From Echinostoma caproni (Eukaryota; Platyhelminthes; Trematoda; Plagiorchiida; Echinostomatidae), in contig UZAN01039672.1 in NCBI GenBank assembly GCA_900618425.1, positions 46,965 through 110,964 of the forward strand: a DNA stretch of 64,000 nucleotides, read 5' to 3'. This document shows positions 49,187 through 62,005 of this stretch, one piece after another. Position 1 is the stretch's first letter. Each line of letters begins with the position of its first letter. The notes beneath the pieces were generated by a model. That model had not been told where the DNA came from. It saw only the letters and a program-made list of their open reading frames with translations, and did not search any database. Made by a program: the position numbers and the translations under genes.

Positions 49187-51844
49187 AAAAACAAGGCACT
49201 ACATTGTGATCGCAACCATTCTTCGATTATTTTGAAAACTGACCACCGCTTCACTTCTGTTTGTGTGCATGCACATTTGGTTGAACAGACGTTTATCCTC
49301 ATACCCACGTCCCACTCGGTACTCGTAAGTCGGCAGCATGTGCCCACACTTTCGTTTTCCAACAGGAAACCTCGTTGTCTTGGTGCTGTGTGTTTTGTTA
49401 ATCACGCACCCATCAGCTGGTCGAAAGTGTATACAATTTGTTTGCTTGTGCTCTCTTGTGCATGCTTGCGTGCATGTGTGCCAGTGCTGAGTCATTGCTC
49501 AAGTTCTAAATCTCATTCAAGCAGTGGTCTCATGTGTGATACAGAACTCAGTTTCGATAAAAACGAATAACCCAATGCCATTGAATGCTCGGTGTAACAC
49601 AAAACCTGGACTCGGTAGAGACAGAGAGGGGTTAGTCTATTCACGAGTCTTTGCCCTGTGATGGGCTATTGATTAGTCAGTTTGGATCAATAGATAAACC
49701 GAATTCCAACCTCATGCAATGCCAAACAACGTCATGAATTTTAAACCTATCATCCTATCAACCGACATCAATAAAAGCGAACTAATCAGAAACACTGTCA
49801 TTATGGGAATAACTCAAAGCACAGTACTGCAGTTTGTCACGAGCTGTCTTTTTTTAACTGATCACTTTGCAGATAACATTCATTCCTGGTCAATGATAAC
49901 CATGTTCTGTGCAGTGAATTCGACTATAACATTTTATCTGAACTAACCAAATCACTGACAAACAAAGTATACGATAATTTTATAATGTTTATTTTAATAA
50001 CATTGTTTTCGGAAAAGAAACCATAGTAGGTCAATCTGAAAAGTATGGAATGGATAAAAATGTGCAATGGACTTCGGCATTCGGTACTCATGATTAAATG
50101 CACTTCGTCAGCTTGTTGTCTAACAATGATTACTAAACGCCGGTTAAGATAGAAACCTAATTTTAATCTGGAACAACACCTTTTGAACACGCCCCAGGTT
50201 TATGAGACACACTTCCTTGTAGTATAAAATAAACGAATTGCCGTAGTAATTTCAATTAGTGTAAAGCCTTCTGTTAACCACCGGTAAGTGTTTCAAACAA
50301 TATTTCACATCCACACTCAACGCAAGCTTTAAAATAAAAGCGGATTTAAAGAAATATTTTCAGTTCCTCTTAAAACAATGAACCCTTGCTTACCGATAGT
50401 TTCTCGTTTTCCAAAGTGAACTTTGTCAGGTACAATGATATCAACTTATAAGGCAGTATAAATTGTGTTCTCTCATTCCGACAGCGATTGTTGAAACAAG
50501 TCAGTTGTCCCAACTTAGTTGGAGGATATGATGTCATATTTTCTAACCATTTGTAATGTGTTCTAATTTAAAATACTGTACTTTCTGATCTATTCTTCAT
50601 TGAGCTCCTTCTATTTATCATTCATGGTTTCCTTGAACAAAAGTGACTACTCACCGTCACGGCGATTACAGTTACATTTTACTACTTCTCATGAACTGAC
50701 TGACCTCACTGTTCTTCAAATCCTATAACTAGGTCTAGGTTTAGGAGATTTATTCCCGTCAGGATAAGTTTATGGCATACTTCCACTGTCCATTATTGGG
50801 CCTGTATTCTACCTATTGGAAGGAAGTGGCTATTGGGCTTCTACTGAAATATTCAGGATGGACAATACTTTTTGTTCTCTTTGTACAGTTTTATTTAGTT
50901 TCTTATTCTGCGGCTAGGTTATGAGTTTGTTTTCCGATTGAAATGTACACAGCGCCGCTTGAAAAACATCATAAGCACAGTACATTGTAACAGAGTACAA
51001 AATGTCCACATTTTGTTTAAATGTACAATATTTGGGCTGATTATCAAACACGTGCCCAACCAGTAGTAAGTAACTTTGTAATGTTCCCATGAGGCTGAAC
51101 ACCCTTCGAAACACGTTCTTCTCAAGGGGATACCCATTCTAGGGACCAGGTCTACTTGCAACTTGCAAAAGCCTTTAACAATAGAAAAATTAAAACTTTA
51201 CGGCGCAGAGTTGTTGTTAGTGAAAGTCGAAAAGAAAGTAATTCAGCTGTTGATCACCTACAAGCAAACAGATTATGATCGATATTTGTTGAAGTATCGA
51301 GGTTATGGATTCCACTTCGATTGCCTTATCCATGTCGGTCGTGTAGCAGCAGAAAGATCCAAACATGATTAGGCACCTTGTTGCTTTACATCTTTACATC
51401 TCAGTGGCGCATGTAAATGGAGTACAATTATTTACTTTACGGTTTCTTCCCTATGATAATCATTTTGTCTGTCGCACATATTCGAGACACATAGAGTAGT
51501 CTATTCCGTAGGCTTTCCTGAGTGACGCTAGTTAAAAACGTACCTATTGCATATGCGGTGCTAGCCTGTAAAAGTGGTAATGAAGCGTAGAATGCATCAT
51601 AACGNATAACGCATATCATGAATTCTCAACTCCATGTTTTATATCTCCATTGAAGCGACTTTGGAATGATTTGTATTTACTGGAGCGAATTTGGTTTCAG
51701 TGTCAGAATGCCTACACTTGTTGCACCTATCGCAAAAGAACCGTGAGAAATAGGCTCAGGTCACACTTTTGCTCTAAGCTGGTGCTAAACCGCGAGCACG
51801 GGTCACACATGGAATCAGATGAGCTTCCGTCGTGCATAGTATTT

Positions 51845-52358
51845 NNNNNNNNNNNNNNNNNNNNNNNNNNNNNNNNNNNNNNNNNNNNNNNNNNNNNNNN
51901 NNNNNNNNNNNNNNNNNNNNNNNNNNNNNNNNNNNNNNNNNNNNNNNNNNNNNNNNNNNNNNNNNNNNNNNNNNNNNNNNNNNNNNNNNNNNNNNNNNNN
52001 NNNNNNNNNNNNNNNNNNNNNNNNNNNNNNNNNNNNNNNNNNNNNNNNNNNNNNNNNNNNNNNNNNNNNNNNNNNNNNNNNNNNNNNNNNNNNNNNNNNN
52101 NNNNNNNNNNNNNNNNNNNNNNNNNNNNNNNNNNNNNNNNNNNNNNNNNNNNNNNNNNNNNNNNNNNNNNNNNNNNNNNNNNNNNNNNNNNNNNNNNNNN
52201 NNNNNNNNNNNNNNNNNNNNNNNNNNNNNNNNNNNNNNNNNNNNNNNNNNNNNNNNNNNNNNNNNNNNNNNNNNNNNNNNNNNNNNNNNNNNNNNNNNNN
52301 NNNNNNNNNNNNNNNNNNNNNNNNNNNNNNNNNNNNNNNNNNNNNNNNNNNNNNNNNN
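51845..52358. other. Assembly gap (514 N) with duplicated 60-base flank
   Basis: The 60 bases at 51785-51844 are repeated exactly at 52359-52418, directly on either side of the N run. Either a tandem repeat is collapsed in the gap, or the gap is an artefact of two overlapping contig ends. It lies in the intron before exon 5. Confidence 0.98.
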
Positions 52359-53739
52359 CTAAACCGCGAGCACGGGTCACACATGGAATCAGATGAGCTT
52401 CCGTCGTGCATAGTATTTGTTGAAATAGGTAGCATTTAGGAGAATGCAATTGTTTGCAATCTAATCTGAGGACAGAAAAGTTGTAAACCAGAGAAAGGAT
52501 TCGATAGTTTGCGAAAAACCCCCGGGTAGACATTTTGACCAGTCCATTCAACACAAAATTGAGATACTGTGGGATAGGGCTAAGCGTCGTAAATGGTGGA
52601 GTCTTTCCATCTACTACATTTCAATTTCCAGACAGCTCAGCTGCCTCCATCTATTAAAATCTGTTTTTACAATAACTTCTTTCTCCATGGTTTTATTGAT
52701 CGTCTTTTGGAAGACTAGAAGTCAAAACCCGTGCATAGAAGTAAAAAGTTCATATTAGTTCGAGGAATAAACTATACTTTGCTGTTGAAACTCTGGGTTT
52801 TCAAATAAAACCCTGGTTTTGTCAGGGTTTCAGTACTGCTTCGCTAGAAGGTTTCTAGTAAATCAATTTAGCCAAAAGCAATACAGGACAGAAAGTTCCA
52901 CAAATTGTATAATGGAGTGCTGTGCTCTACCATGAGTTCCGTGGGTGGGCCTCTAACAGCAATATTTATCGAGTTCTGTTCGTAGTCGTTCTAAGCCAGT
53001 GTTTCAACTCTACTTGAAGGTTTCAATAATTACATCATCACGACATAAAACCTATATGCTGTCTATAAGTGCTTAGTGTTAGAACGCGCCAAACTGATGA
53101 TTAGCAAACCTATATACAGTGAAAAGTCAACAGAATATGGGCAGAATATGGCAGTCAGCAATGCAATACAATTTGTAGAAGCTTCGTTTATTGAGATTTT
53201 GTCATCTCTTACTCATCATAAAACCAAGATTTTCTCAATACTCATGTGTACATTTGAAAAACATATAGTCTATGAATAATTTGTGGTTCAGTTCTGTTCA
53301 CCCACGTCTAATGTTCTCATTAGTGTCAAACAAAGTGGCGCTTATTCATACCTTTGAATGTTTTCGGAGAATAGCAAACATGAAAGCTACATCTGACGGC
53401 ATCACTAACAAAGCGAGTGTGTTCCACCATTTTCCCATGCTTTCATTGTTATCCAGTGCTTGTGATTAGCTCGCATTAAATAACACGCAGTTGCATCATT
53501 GGTATTATTCTAACAGACAATGTTGTTGTCGTGTGACCTCGGATTTCGTTCTAAAGTCCTTTTGTAGGAAGCAAGTAAAGATTAGGTTTAAGGTATTTTA
53601 TCAACAATGGCTGTTAATATGATTTGAAGTTTACCAACGTTTTGCTACTGCACTGACAGCTTGAATTAACTTTATTCTCTTACTTTCGATAATATTATCA
53701 TGTCTCACGCTAACTCAAACTCATCTTCCCAATAATCAG

Positions 53740-54347
53740 ACTGTCCAGTTTGCCGCCTGGGCTGCAAGTTGACATACCTACTCCAGAAAATAGGCCAGTC
53801 GATCTGGGAGGCAGACCGAACGGGGCCGTGGAGACTGGGGAAAAACAACAGTCTGGCTGGACACAAGAGGTCGGTGCTCAACTGTCAACTTCAGTGGCAA
53901 GAGGTGAAGCTGAAGATGATCAGACACTGAGAGATAGCATTACTGCGGGTGCTGCTGAAAATGCAGCTTCCCCGATGGGCAACGCAGACACACTAACTGT
54001 GGATCCATCGAGCAAGTTAGTTAGTGCAGCGAGTCCTGCAGACACACTTCATGGTGCTGAGAGCCCCTCTCGAGGGCAAAATGAAGGTGGCGTGGAAGAA
54101 CGCCCGGAACAGCACTCGTCTCCACCAGTTGGTTCGCCGGAATTACGCAGTGATCATCGACGTCATGATCGTCCAGGTCGTTTGGCACTTGAGCGAGATG
54201 GTCAAGGACAAAGCCCGACAGATTCCCAGGAGGACGAAATCGTAGGACCCTACATGCACACATCAATGTACATTCCGCAGTTATACGATGACGGGCGTCA
54301 TTTGTCTTCCAAGAGCTATCATGTGAAAAGGAGGACAATACGTCGAC
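53740..54347 (+). CDS. Exon 5 of coiled-coil protein gene (acidic linker)
   Basis: Encodes residues 413-615 (numbering without the 66-base exon). The acceptor is CCCAATAATCAG. The first base A completes the split codon left by exon 4 (GGA), or by the cassette exon (CGA). The donor is GTGAGT and leaves one base, C. The segment is hydrophilic and low in aromatic residues, with repeated Ala, Gly, Ser, Glu and Pro and no predicted coiled coil, so it is probably a disordered linker. Its last 50 residues turn basic and Tyr-rich and end in TIRRR. The exon is clearly more GC-rich than the flanking introns. Open frames on the opposite strand are shadows of this composition. Confidence 0.85.
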
Positions 54348-54846
54348 GTGAGTTTAGCAAAGGATTGAATGCAGTAATGGCAGTGACAGTTGTTATTGTA
54401 CTTAGCAATCATCTTTAACCACTCACTTTTATGTTCCACATTGATGCATTGTCATTTTCATAAGCATTTTCTCTTATGTCATTCACTTTCAGGCCGTTAC
54501 TGTGCGGTTTTTCACTCCCTGCATTTTTTCTTGTTGTATGACGACAATATAACGCATATTTGAAAATGATTGCATGTACGATGAACTTCAGTTAGCCTTT
54601 TTTAACTCAGTGGTGGAAAAACAGACAGTCAAACAGACAACCAGTTTCCGAGGATGACAGATTTAAAAACAACTAACTGTTGTGGGCAACATAGATATAT
54701 ATTACGGATGTTTATAACTTATCTTGTCTTTTCTTGTAATCCCATCTCGAGCGAATAGCTTCAAGCTCCTCATTTTTGAGGTCTGAGGTGGATCATGAGT
54801 CCGGTAACACAACAACCGCACTGCATTAAACATAAAAGCATCTCAC

Positions 54847-55042
54847 TTCAATCCACGTGGAAAATAAAACTCCCAAATGAATATAGTTTTAAGATTAAAC
54901 GAACATTATATAATGTTCGTTTAATCTTAAAACTATATTCATTTGGGAGTTTTATTTTCCACGTGGATTGAANTTCAATCCACGTGGAAAATAAAACTCC
55001 CAAATGAATATAGTTTTAAGATTAAACGAACATTATATAATG
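54847..55042. repeat. Perfect 126-base palindrome plus direct repeat across an N
   Basis: 54847-54972 is a perfect palindrome with 63-base arms centred between 54909 and 54910. After one N at 54973, bases 54974-55042 repeat the first 69 bases exactly. The arrangement is arm, inverted arm, N, arm. It lies in intron 5 of the main gene. It may be a real foldback element or an assembly fold-back. Confidence 0.9.
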
Positions 55043-55679
55043 CCACGTAGTGCCTAGCATTATCCCAACGGGCTCAACCCAACAGAATAAAATAGACGAT
55101 GTTTGGTTTGTGATAGCAAAGGTAGATCATCTAAAACAAACGAGCAAGAATACAATCACCCTCTGGTCGAAAAATGAAAGTCACATCCAAACAAAATTGA
55201 TGGGAAGTGAACTTTTTGTTCCTAGTGAAGAGGGAAAATGGAGGTTATTCAAGCGCGCATATAACTGTTAACAGTAAGCAATGCGCCGTCTTCATGTCAT
55301 TGAACAAACCTTGGGCATAATTCCAAACATTTGGTGTTTGTTTTGGCAATAGGCAAGACAGGACCAATCCGATAAATGAGTTGGTTGTGTATTTAATAAA
55401 GGATAAGCCAGGGGTTGGAAAGTTCTTTTCAGTCATTCATGTCAGATTTGTGATACCTTCTTTTTGCGGGTGCGTCTCATTTCTTTGAAACATCGTTTGG
55501 GATTGAAAGGAAAAGAGATTTTTCAGCACTTCTCGATCAGCAAAAATTAAGCATTCAGAAATTTCTGTGTTATGAAAGTTCAAAGTTTGTCAAGATTCTT
55601 TTCTATTTTTTTTTGGTTTATAATAGGAACAACCCATAGCTAGCATAGTATGCTGCAACGGCCTNNNGTTTTATTACAG

Positions 55680-56188
55680 CTCCTGAGTATGACCTATCAC
55701 GTGCCGAAGACTATCGTGGCGATTCATATCTGCGTTCAAGCCGTTATCGTCGACCAACTTCAGCCTACGGATACGTAAGCTCGCGTCATGTGACTAGGGA
55801 CATTGATGTGTTCCCAAGTCCAATACCACTCCGTTCGGCCACCAGTATGGGACGCAATGTGTATGTTGAACATGTACGCAGTCCGGATCGAGAGTACTCA
55901 CGAATGCATCGATCTCCGATACGACGCAGTCACAAGGTCTATACTCCGTACACAACAACAACCATGTCACCCGATCCGTTCCTATACGAGCCGGTTCGAA
56001 CTCCTCGAGCCGAATTGAGTCATTTGGAGTCCCAGTTGGATAGTTTGAAACGTGAAAAACGTCGATTGGAAAGACAGTACAATGCCACACAGACCGCAAG
56101 CTCGCTAACTGACAATCTGAGACGACGTGAAGAATTGGTGAGAATGAGTCGCACTTATCGTCATTCCGAAATGACCCAATACTGTTAG
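55680..56188 (+). CDS. Exon 6 of coiled-coil protein gene (stop codon)
   Basis: Last exon recognised, residues 616-784, TAG at 56186-56188. The acceptor TTTTATTACAG follows a three-base N join at 55665-55667. The first two bases CT complete the split codon from exon 5 (CCT). The N-terminal half is rich in Arg, Ser, Tyr and Pro with repeated SP and RSP motifs (for example HRSPIRRSHKVYTP), which are candidate proline-directed phosphorylation sites by inference. Residues 726-768 form a second coiled coil (HLESQLDSLKREKRRLERQ). A possible donor, GAATTG before GTGAGA at 56138, lies in phase 0 just before the stop, so the protein may have an alternative longer C-terminus. An ATTAAA at 56223 could serve as a poly(A) signal. 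Confidence 0.85.
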
Positions 56189-59100
56189 AAACACTATTGT
56201 CGAAGAATTGTGGTGCTAATGCATTAAACTTACCCGGCCGTGAAATTGGACTATTTTTCGTGTGATCGTTTGTTCAATAACTCTTTTCTTATTTGCCGTG
56301 TGCGTGTTTGTGGTCAAACTAACCGTTTAACTCTCACGCTATGGCGCGCTATCCCTTTCTCTCGTTCTCTATCAAAACTGTACGCGGAGTAATCGTGTGT
56401 GTTATTAAAATGACGCCAAACAACGATCTATTTCACTAACTTCTGCCGAACGCAACCAAACCTAACCGTTTTAGAAAACAATGGCAAACGGCCATGCAAG
56501 GTTATTTTATCTACGTGTGTGAGCACGCGCTTCGTAGATCAAACACGATTTCTGTTTGCTGGCGGTGAGAGTGTTGCTTGTAATGGTGATGAGTGGCGTT
56601 TGAAGCATCTGGAGATTTGTGAAACAAAAGTCAAAACACGCTTTTTCGATTATTTTTTGTCGTTTCGATAGCACACGTCTGCGTGCTTTCGATCACAAGG
56701 TGATAGTTGTAGGGAATAAAATGTGAGTCATTACGTATCACACACATGATTGCTTTTACCATTTGTGTTTGTATGTTTATGCTTGGGCGTAGGCTTGTTT
56801 GTATTTGCCATCTTTATGTTTTGCTCACCTTCTTTCTATGGATCGCTTTCCTTCCATCGTGAAACTTTCCAATGCTGTTATTGTAATTTGCTTGCCTCAT
56901 TTGCTTTGATTGTGTAGTAGCAACAACACCAGATTGTAGTAACCCTGGTTTTCACGCATTTCTCGCCAACGCCTAATGTTTGATCGAATCTCTTGTTTGA
57001 TATCCTTCCATCGTTTTGTCGTCCGCTTGGAACTTCCCCCAGCCCAGTCGAATACTGGCAGTTCAACTGTCGCTACGCTTCGCTTACCTCATTCGTTTCA
57101 CAAATTCCACTTCGAAAGGATGCTAATTTTCTTTCGTGTTCACCTTGACAGACCATTTGCTTGAAAGGTTTAAAAATTATGACAACCACTGTTCTCGTTC
57201 AATGTGGCAATTGACAGTTCTCAGATGCGCCTCAGTCTGCTTTCTTTTCATTACAGCACTTGAGTTTCCGTGTATTTTGCCAGGTTTCAAAGAATCCCCT
57301 TGTGATCAGAGCTTTCAACAGACAGAAAAACAGATCGATTGACTGGCTTACTGATTGGCTGATTGGCTGATCGAATCAGTGATAAAAATTAAGTCATTGG
57401 TGCCGTTGTGTGCGACTGATGACGGCTTTTATTCGTTTCCTTTGGACTGCTGAGCTCAGCACTTTTGGTTTGTGTTAATTTTACCCGTTCTCCGTGAAAT
57501 GGAGTGATCCGGTGGGGGTGAGTAAATGGGTGTACAATCGCTTCCTAGCAATCTTGTCGTGTATCGGGTAAACATATTTTGGATTGCCATGTTGGGCATT
57601 GTGTTACCAAAAGGACTGTGCTTGTTTTCTTATCTCTGACAAGTTGTAATTCGATAGTTTTGGACTAAAACACATACTTGTTAGCTGTCAGTGTCTGTCC
57701 GTTACTGAATGGCTATTTGATTTCCTTCAGTGCGTTAAATATTCGATGCTTCCAACAAATTCATATCACGTTCTGAGATGAAAACTAACAAGAACATTAG
57801 AACATGGTCTACAGTTAAGCATAACACAATACAGCATAAATTTTCTTTTTTTCACGATTCTTTGCAAAACCCTGGCAAGTAAACTAAATCGTAGTTATCC
57901 CGGGCATAATTAATGTGGAGCTGAGTCGATTCAGACTTCATTGATCTGGCCTCAGTTTCCATTCTTATCCGTTTGTCCCGAGAGTGATTTAACACCAAGA
58001 ATGTTCCCAAAATGATTTCTTTTCTGGAATTATTAACTTTGTTGCTAGTACTTTGTTGCTAGCATTCTGACTGTGGGATCCTGCTTTAAGTCCGGCATTG
58101 GTTTTCCTATGAAAACTGATGGCTATCAATCACCCCCAACAACTTCTCAATTTCGGATTAAGTCAACGTTTCTCGATTATTGGTGTGAAAAGATTAATCT
58201 AACAAATTTAATCTGATAAAACACTGCAAGCTGTAGATAAATAGCTAGATAGAAAGTGACTTACCGTGCAATGCTTAGTCACCTAAAATGTCTGAAAATT
58301 ATGGAACGCTTTGTACAGCTGGTTTGTTCCATTTTATAAACTACTATAGTATAAAGCATTTGCGATATGGACTGAGTATTCCCACTAGTTTATATCACGC
58401 TACCCTACTTGTCTGCCATCCTTTTATTTATGTCAACATTGCATGATAAATTAACAGAACGTTACGCAATTCGAACGATCAGTCAATGGTCTAGGGTGTT
58501 TGGATTTCCACGCGAGCGAAATTTTGCATTCGCTGTTCGCTTTAATACCTTGTATGTTGTTTGAACAACAACGGTTGAAATGGTTCTGTCTCGATACATC
58601 ACAGCTAGTAGAACTTTGTGCGCAAAGGTTTGTCCACGAGGTCTTACGAGCTCCACTGCTGCTCAACTGTTACAAAACTCGCCGCTATTGATCTCCTCAA
58701 GGAATTACTTGAACCGAACGCTTTAAATTACGCTCGTTTTACTTGGAACGATAGAGGCCACATTTATGACAGCTTCCTTTAAGTTAAATCAATTAGAGAA
58801 TGCGATTATTTCACACTCCGAACTCTCCTACTAGATAGAATTGCTTCGCGGCATACGTTAGTATATTTATTTTCCGAAACTGATAGCAACAAATCGTGGT
58901 ATTTCCATACTTTTGCATCCAACTGTTATAAACCCAATCACTTAGAACCATCGAGTTTGATTTGATGTTCGTGTTCCTAAAGTTTCGTTAATTTGAAGTC
59001 CAATTATAATGTCTTTCACTTCGGTTATTCAGCATCATCAATCGACAAATTTCAGAGACAAGTAAAACAGAAGCATAGAACACGATAATCTTCTTCAAAT

Positions 59101-60700
59101 GAAGATAATTCCAATAATTTTCTGAAGTTATATCCGATAGCGACCAATGAAAATGTCGGTTTGTAGATTACTATCTCGTTCTGATTTTCGTAGGCAAGTA
59201 GATGCTCTTTTTTGTTGCATTTTTTACTGTCACACGATGATGATTTTATTCATTTTCAAACAAAAACGAAACACTTCTACCGAACATAAATTTTAACCAC
59301 TACCAAATGTTTGCGGATAGCGCATCACGACACTCAATGACCACCCCATAGCGATAATAGAAATTATTCAATTTGTACAAAATATTTCAAACATTCCACA
59401 GCTGGCTGGGGAATGACAATGTGTATTTTTTATGCTTATTTGCGTACTGAGATAGACAGGATGTACATATGTATTTTTCAACTCTTGGCATCGCGCCATA
59501 TGTCGCCACAGCGATTCGTGTGATGTGTTCCTGAAAATAACAAATAGGTCAAAACGATTCATTGTTATATACGTCCAGGCAAAACAAGCTGGAAAAGGTT
59601 CGCTCTGGAATCAATAGGTAACTGATACATGTGCACCGTGAAGCCCAGAACATGCTTTTGGTCGTGATGCACAAGTTCGTTTTCTGTTCTTATTCAATCT
59701 CTGGCCGTGACGAAAAAGATAGAACCAAGTTTCAAGTTTCACTAGATGTTCACTTGTCTCTTTCATTCAAAGAATAGACTTTCTCTAAGTTGCAATTTTA
59801 TTTTGCGCCTGATGGAGTTTCACTTCTAGTTCCCGTCAAGTATAGTCATTCTGTTTGATCAGTAAATACCTGCCATCTCCGGGGCAGTTGAGCTGAGGAG
59901 TGGTCAAGCATTATGAATACAATTCTTACTCAGCAATTCAATCTTTATATTCCTAATAAAAGTCGGAAATGGGTTATTTTCCATATACCCTCTGTCAATG
60001 TTGATCCCTTAAATTATTTCTATCCTCCTTCGTTGTCTGTTGCCATAGTCCCGTGTGCAAGAACCATGGTAAATCATAGTTCAAAATAGTGTTTACTTTA
60101 CAAATAAACCTTCATGAATAAATCGTCTGAGTAATTCCACTCCATGAGTTCTGACTTAAAGCAGTCTGCTAACCTAGTATGCTTAGAAATCGGCAATTAG
60201 TGCCACGAAACTTTCAAAGCAGAGAGCTTCCAGGATGCATTCACTTAGAATGCAACCATGAGAATCAGTGGGGATTCAGTTTGAAAACAAGATTGGCAAC
60301 TTGAATAACATTAAAAGTTGGCAATTTCAATTGTGTAACTGATGCCATGATAATGTGAAACGAAAAAGTCCTAAAATCATTGCAAAACTGTTCTATCCTT
60401 GTTATGAATACAGAGAGGTGTTTATCAAGCGAATACGGAGGTACGGGAATGATAATGGGGTAGCACTAGGCTAATAGCCACCCTTTGACTGAGCTACGCG
60501 TCATGTTAAAAATTGTTCGGAAAAGAGTTGCTTCAAGTTGAAGGATTTATTTCAATGAAATTAAAATGTGAATAATGGAACCAAGTAGAAATCACACTCA
60601 TCAAAATAACTTCTCTCTTCTTTGGCTAGAATAATTTTCTTCCATTCTGGGAAATCACTTTTTGGGTACTTGTTTTTTTATTGATTTATGTGTGTGTGTG
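56189..60700. other. Downstream non-coding stretch
   Basis: 3' flank of the main gene. Possible poly(A) signals are ATTAAA at 56223 and AATAAA at 56716. Short GATTGGCT repeats lie near 57345. Open frames of 60-70 codons on both strands near 57000 and 58550 have no supporting signals. Confidence 0.5.
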
Positions 60701-60707
60701 TGTTAAC

Positions 60708-60866
60708 CTCCATCTCCTGTGTCCCATATGCAGTCGGGGTGTCCAAGATGCTTACCACCTCCGGTGGAGTGATTTCTTTGTGCTTGACAAACATGCGACC
60801 CGCGTTCCTCACCAATTCTGTCTGCCTTTCGCCCGTGTAGACGGTGACGGTGAAATCGGTGAAAAT
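60708..60866 (-). CDS. Exon-like segment, unrecognised product
   Basis: On the - strand an open frame of exactly 53 codons lies between a CCCCGGATAG acceptor (exon starts at 60866) and a GAG before GTTAAC donor (ends at 60708). About three quarters of its codons start with a purine, as in real coding DNA. The peptide contains FTVTVYTGERQTELV and EITPPEVVSILDTPTAYG. The opposite-strand open frame over the same bases has poor purine-first bias and is probably the shadow. The segment is more GC-rich than its surroundings. The donor is weak and no partner exon was found. I do not recognise the family. It may be a single exon of a gene transcribed toward the main gene. Confidence 0.4.
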
Positions 60867-61804
60867 CTATCCGGGGGTGCACACAATAAAACAACCTCAT
60901 GTCCCTAAAATTCTGCTGGAAGTTTATTGGCGATTGTATTTTATTTGCTGCACACAGATTCTGATTAGCACAGATTAGACAAGGAGAACGTAATGTGCCT
61001 GGAGGTAGATAATGACAGATGATTTTCTATACATGTCCCAGAAATGACTGTTTAAAATTCTACCTATATGGTGTGCTACTTTGGGCCACGTACGTCGTTC
61101 CGAATATTCTGTCCCGTTCTTTAGACAAACATGTACAATTGTCTTGACTGCGCGGTATTAAAAGAAAAATCTGATACATAGATATTTTTTTGCGCTCAAC
61201 ATTGAAACGGTAGATCTTTTCAGAAGAAAACCAGAATGCAAAGACAAGTCACCGTACGCATTATGTACCATACTTTAATGATAATGAAAATAATTGGGAG
61301 CCGGACTGTGAAGTCCATCATTGCCAATTTATTCCTTTTCGGGTCCTGATGTTTCCACATATATAGGGCGCAACGTTTCCAAACTCCTTTTAGCGTTGTT
61401 ACTTTCCTTTTATCGGATGACAGTATTTATTTAAAGAGCAATCAGCCAGTACTCAGGCACTAACAAAATGAGTATCAAGTTTGAAAAATATTGATTGCTT
61501 AAGTCGATAAACGCGAACTCTATGCGAAACAGAGTGCCTGTTGCGACCGTTTCCGACATTGATTGATTTTGTCACGAGGAGCTTCATAATCTGACATTCC
61601 AGGTCCGAACCAATGTGAAGTCGTCGGGAGATACTTGGAAAAATCAATAGAACAGGTGATATTCAATAGGTGAGTGAAATGCACAACAAGTACATTGATA
61701 GAATCCAAATCATCGACCTGGACATCATTTCTTCTTCTGTACTGTTCAAATTGTGTTATTGTTCACACGGAAATTGAGTTCTCATCTTTATTACTTCCCC
61801 GTTT

Positions 61805-62005
61805 CGGCAGGAAATGTTTCACCTTTTAGGAACAAATTTTACGTTCATTTATTGCATTACCAATAAAAACAACCGAATGGTGTTTGTGTCGTTTGCCTTA
61901 TGTGACGGTTATACTTTCGTTTTCCAAACCCCACGCTCGTTAGCATTGACAGAAATTGGCTATGCTTTTTCACACGGAAGAAGGTCCAAGTTATTGACCC
62001 TGTAA
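61805..62005 (+). CDS. Weak exon-like terminal segment downstream of the main gene
   Basis: Immediately after a pyrimidine-rich acceptor (TTCCCCGTTTCGGCAG) lies an open frame ending with TAA at 62003-62005. In this frame it would be in phase with the alternative donor at 56138 of exon 6. The peptide (for example FVSFALCDGYTFVFQTP) is not coiled coil and does not resemble the main protein. It is recorded because the acceptor is good; coding status is uncertain. Confidence 0.18.
   Translation, partial: RQEMFHLLGTNFTFIYCITNKNNRMVFVSFALCDGYTFVFQTPRSLALTEIGYAFSHGRRSKLLTL

Larger units (their letters stand above)
48559..53739 (+). other. Main part of the intron before exon 5
   Basis: It holds the GTT/GCT microsatellite, the 514-base gap and a one-base N at 51605 flanked by two copies of ATAACG. 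No gene is supported. Confidence 0.6.

Noticed and set aside
60681..60908. + strand open frame over the 60.7-60.9 kb segment, with a good CAG acceptor before it
   Set aside because: Codons are poor in first-position purines while the - strand frame is strongly biased. The apparent acceptor is the complement of CA-rich flanking sequence.
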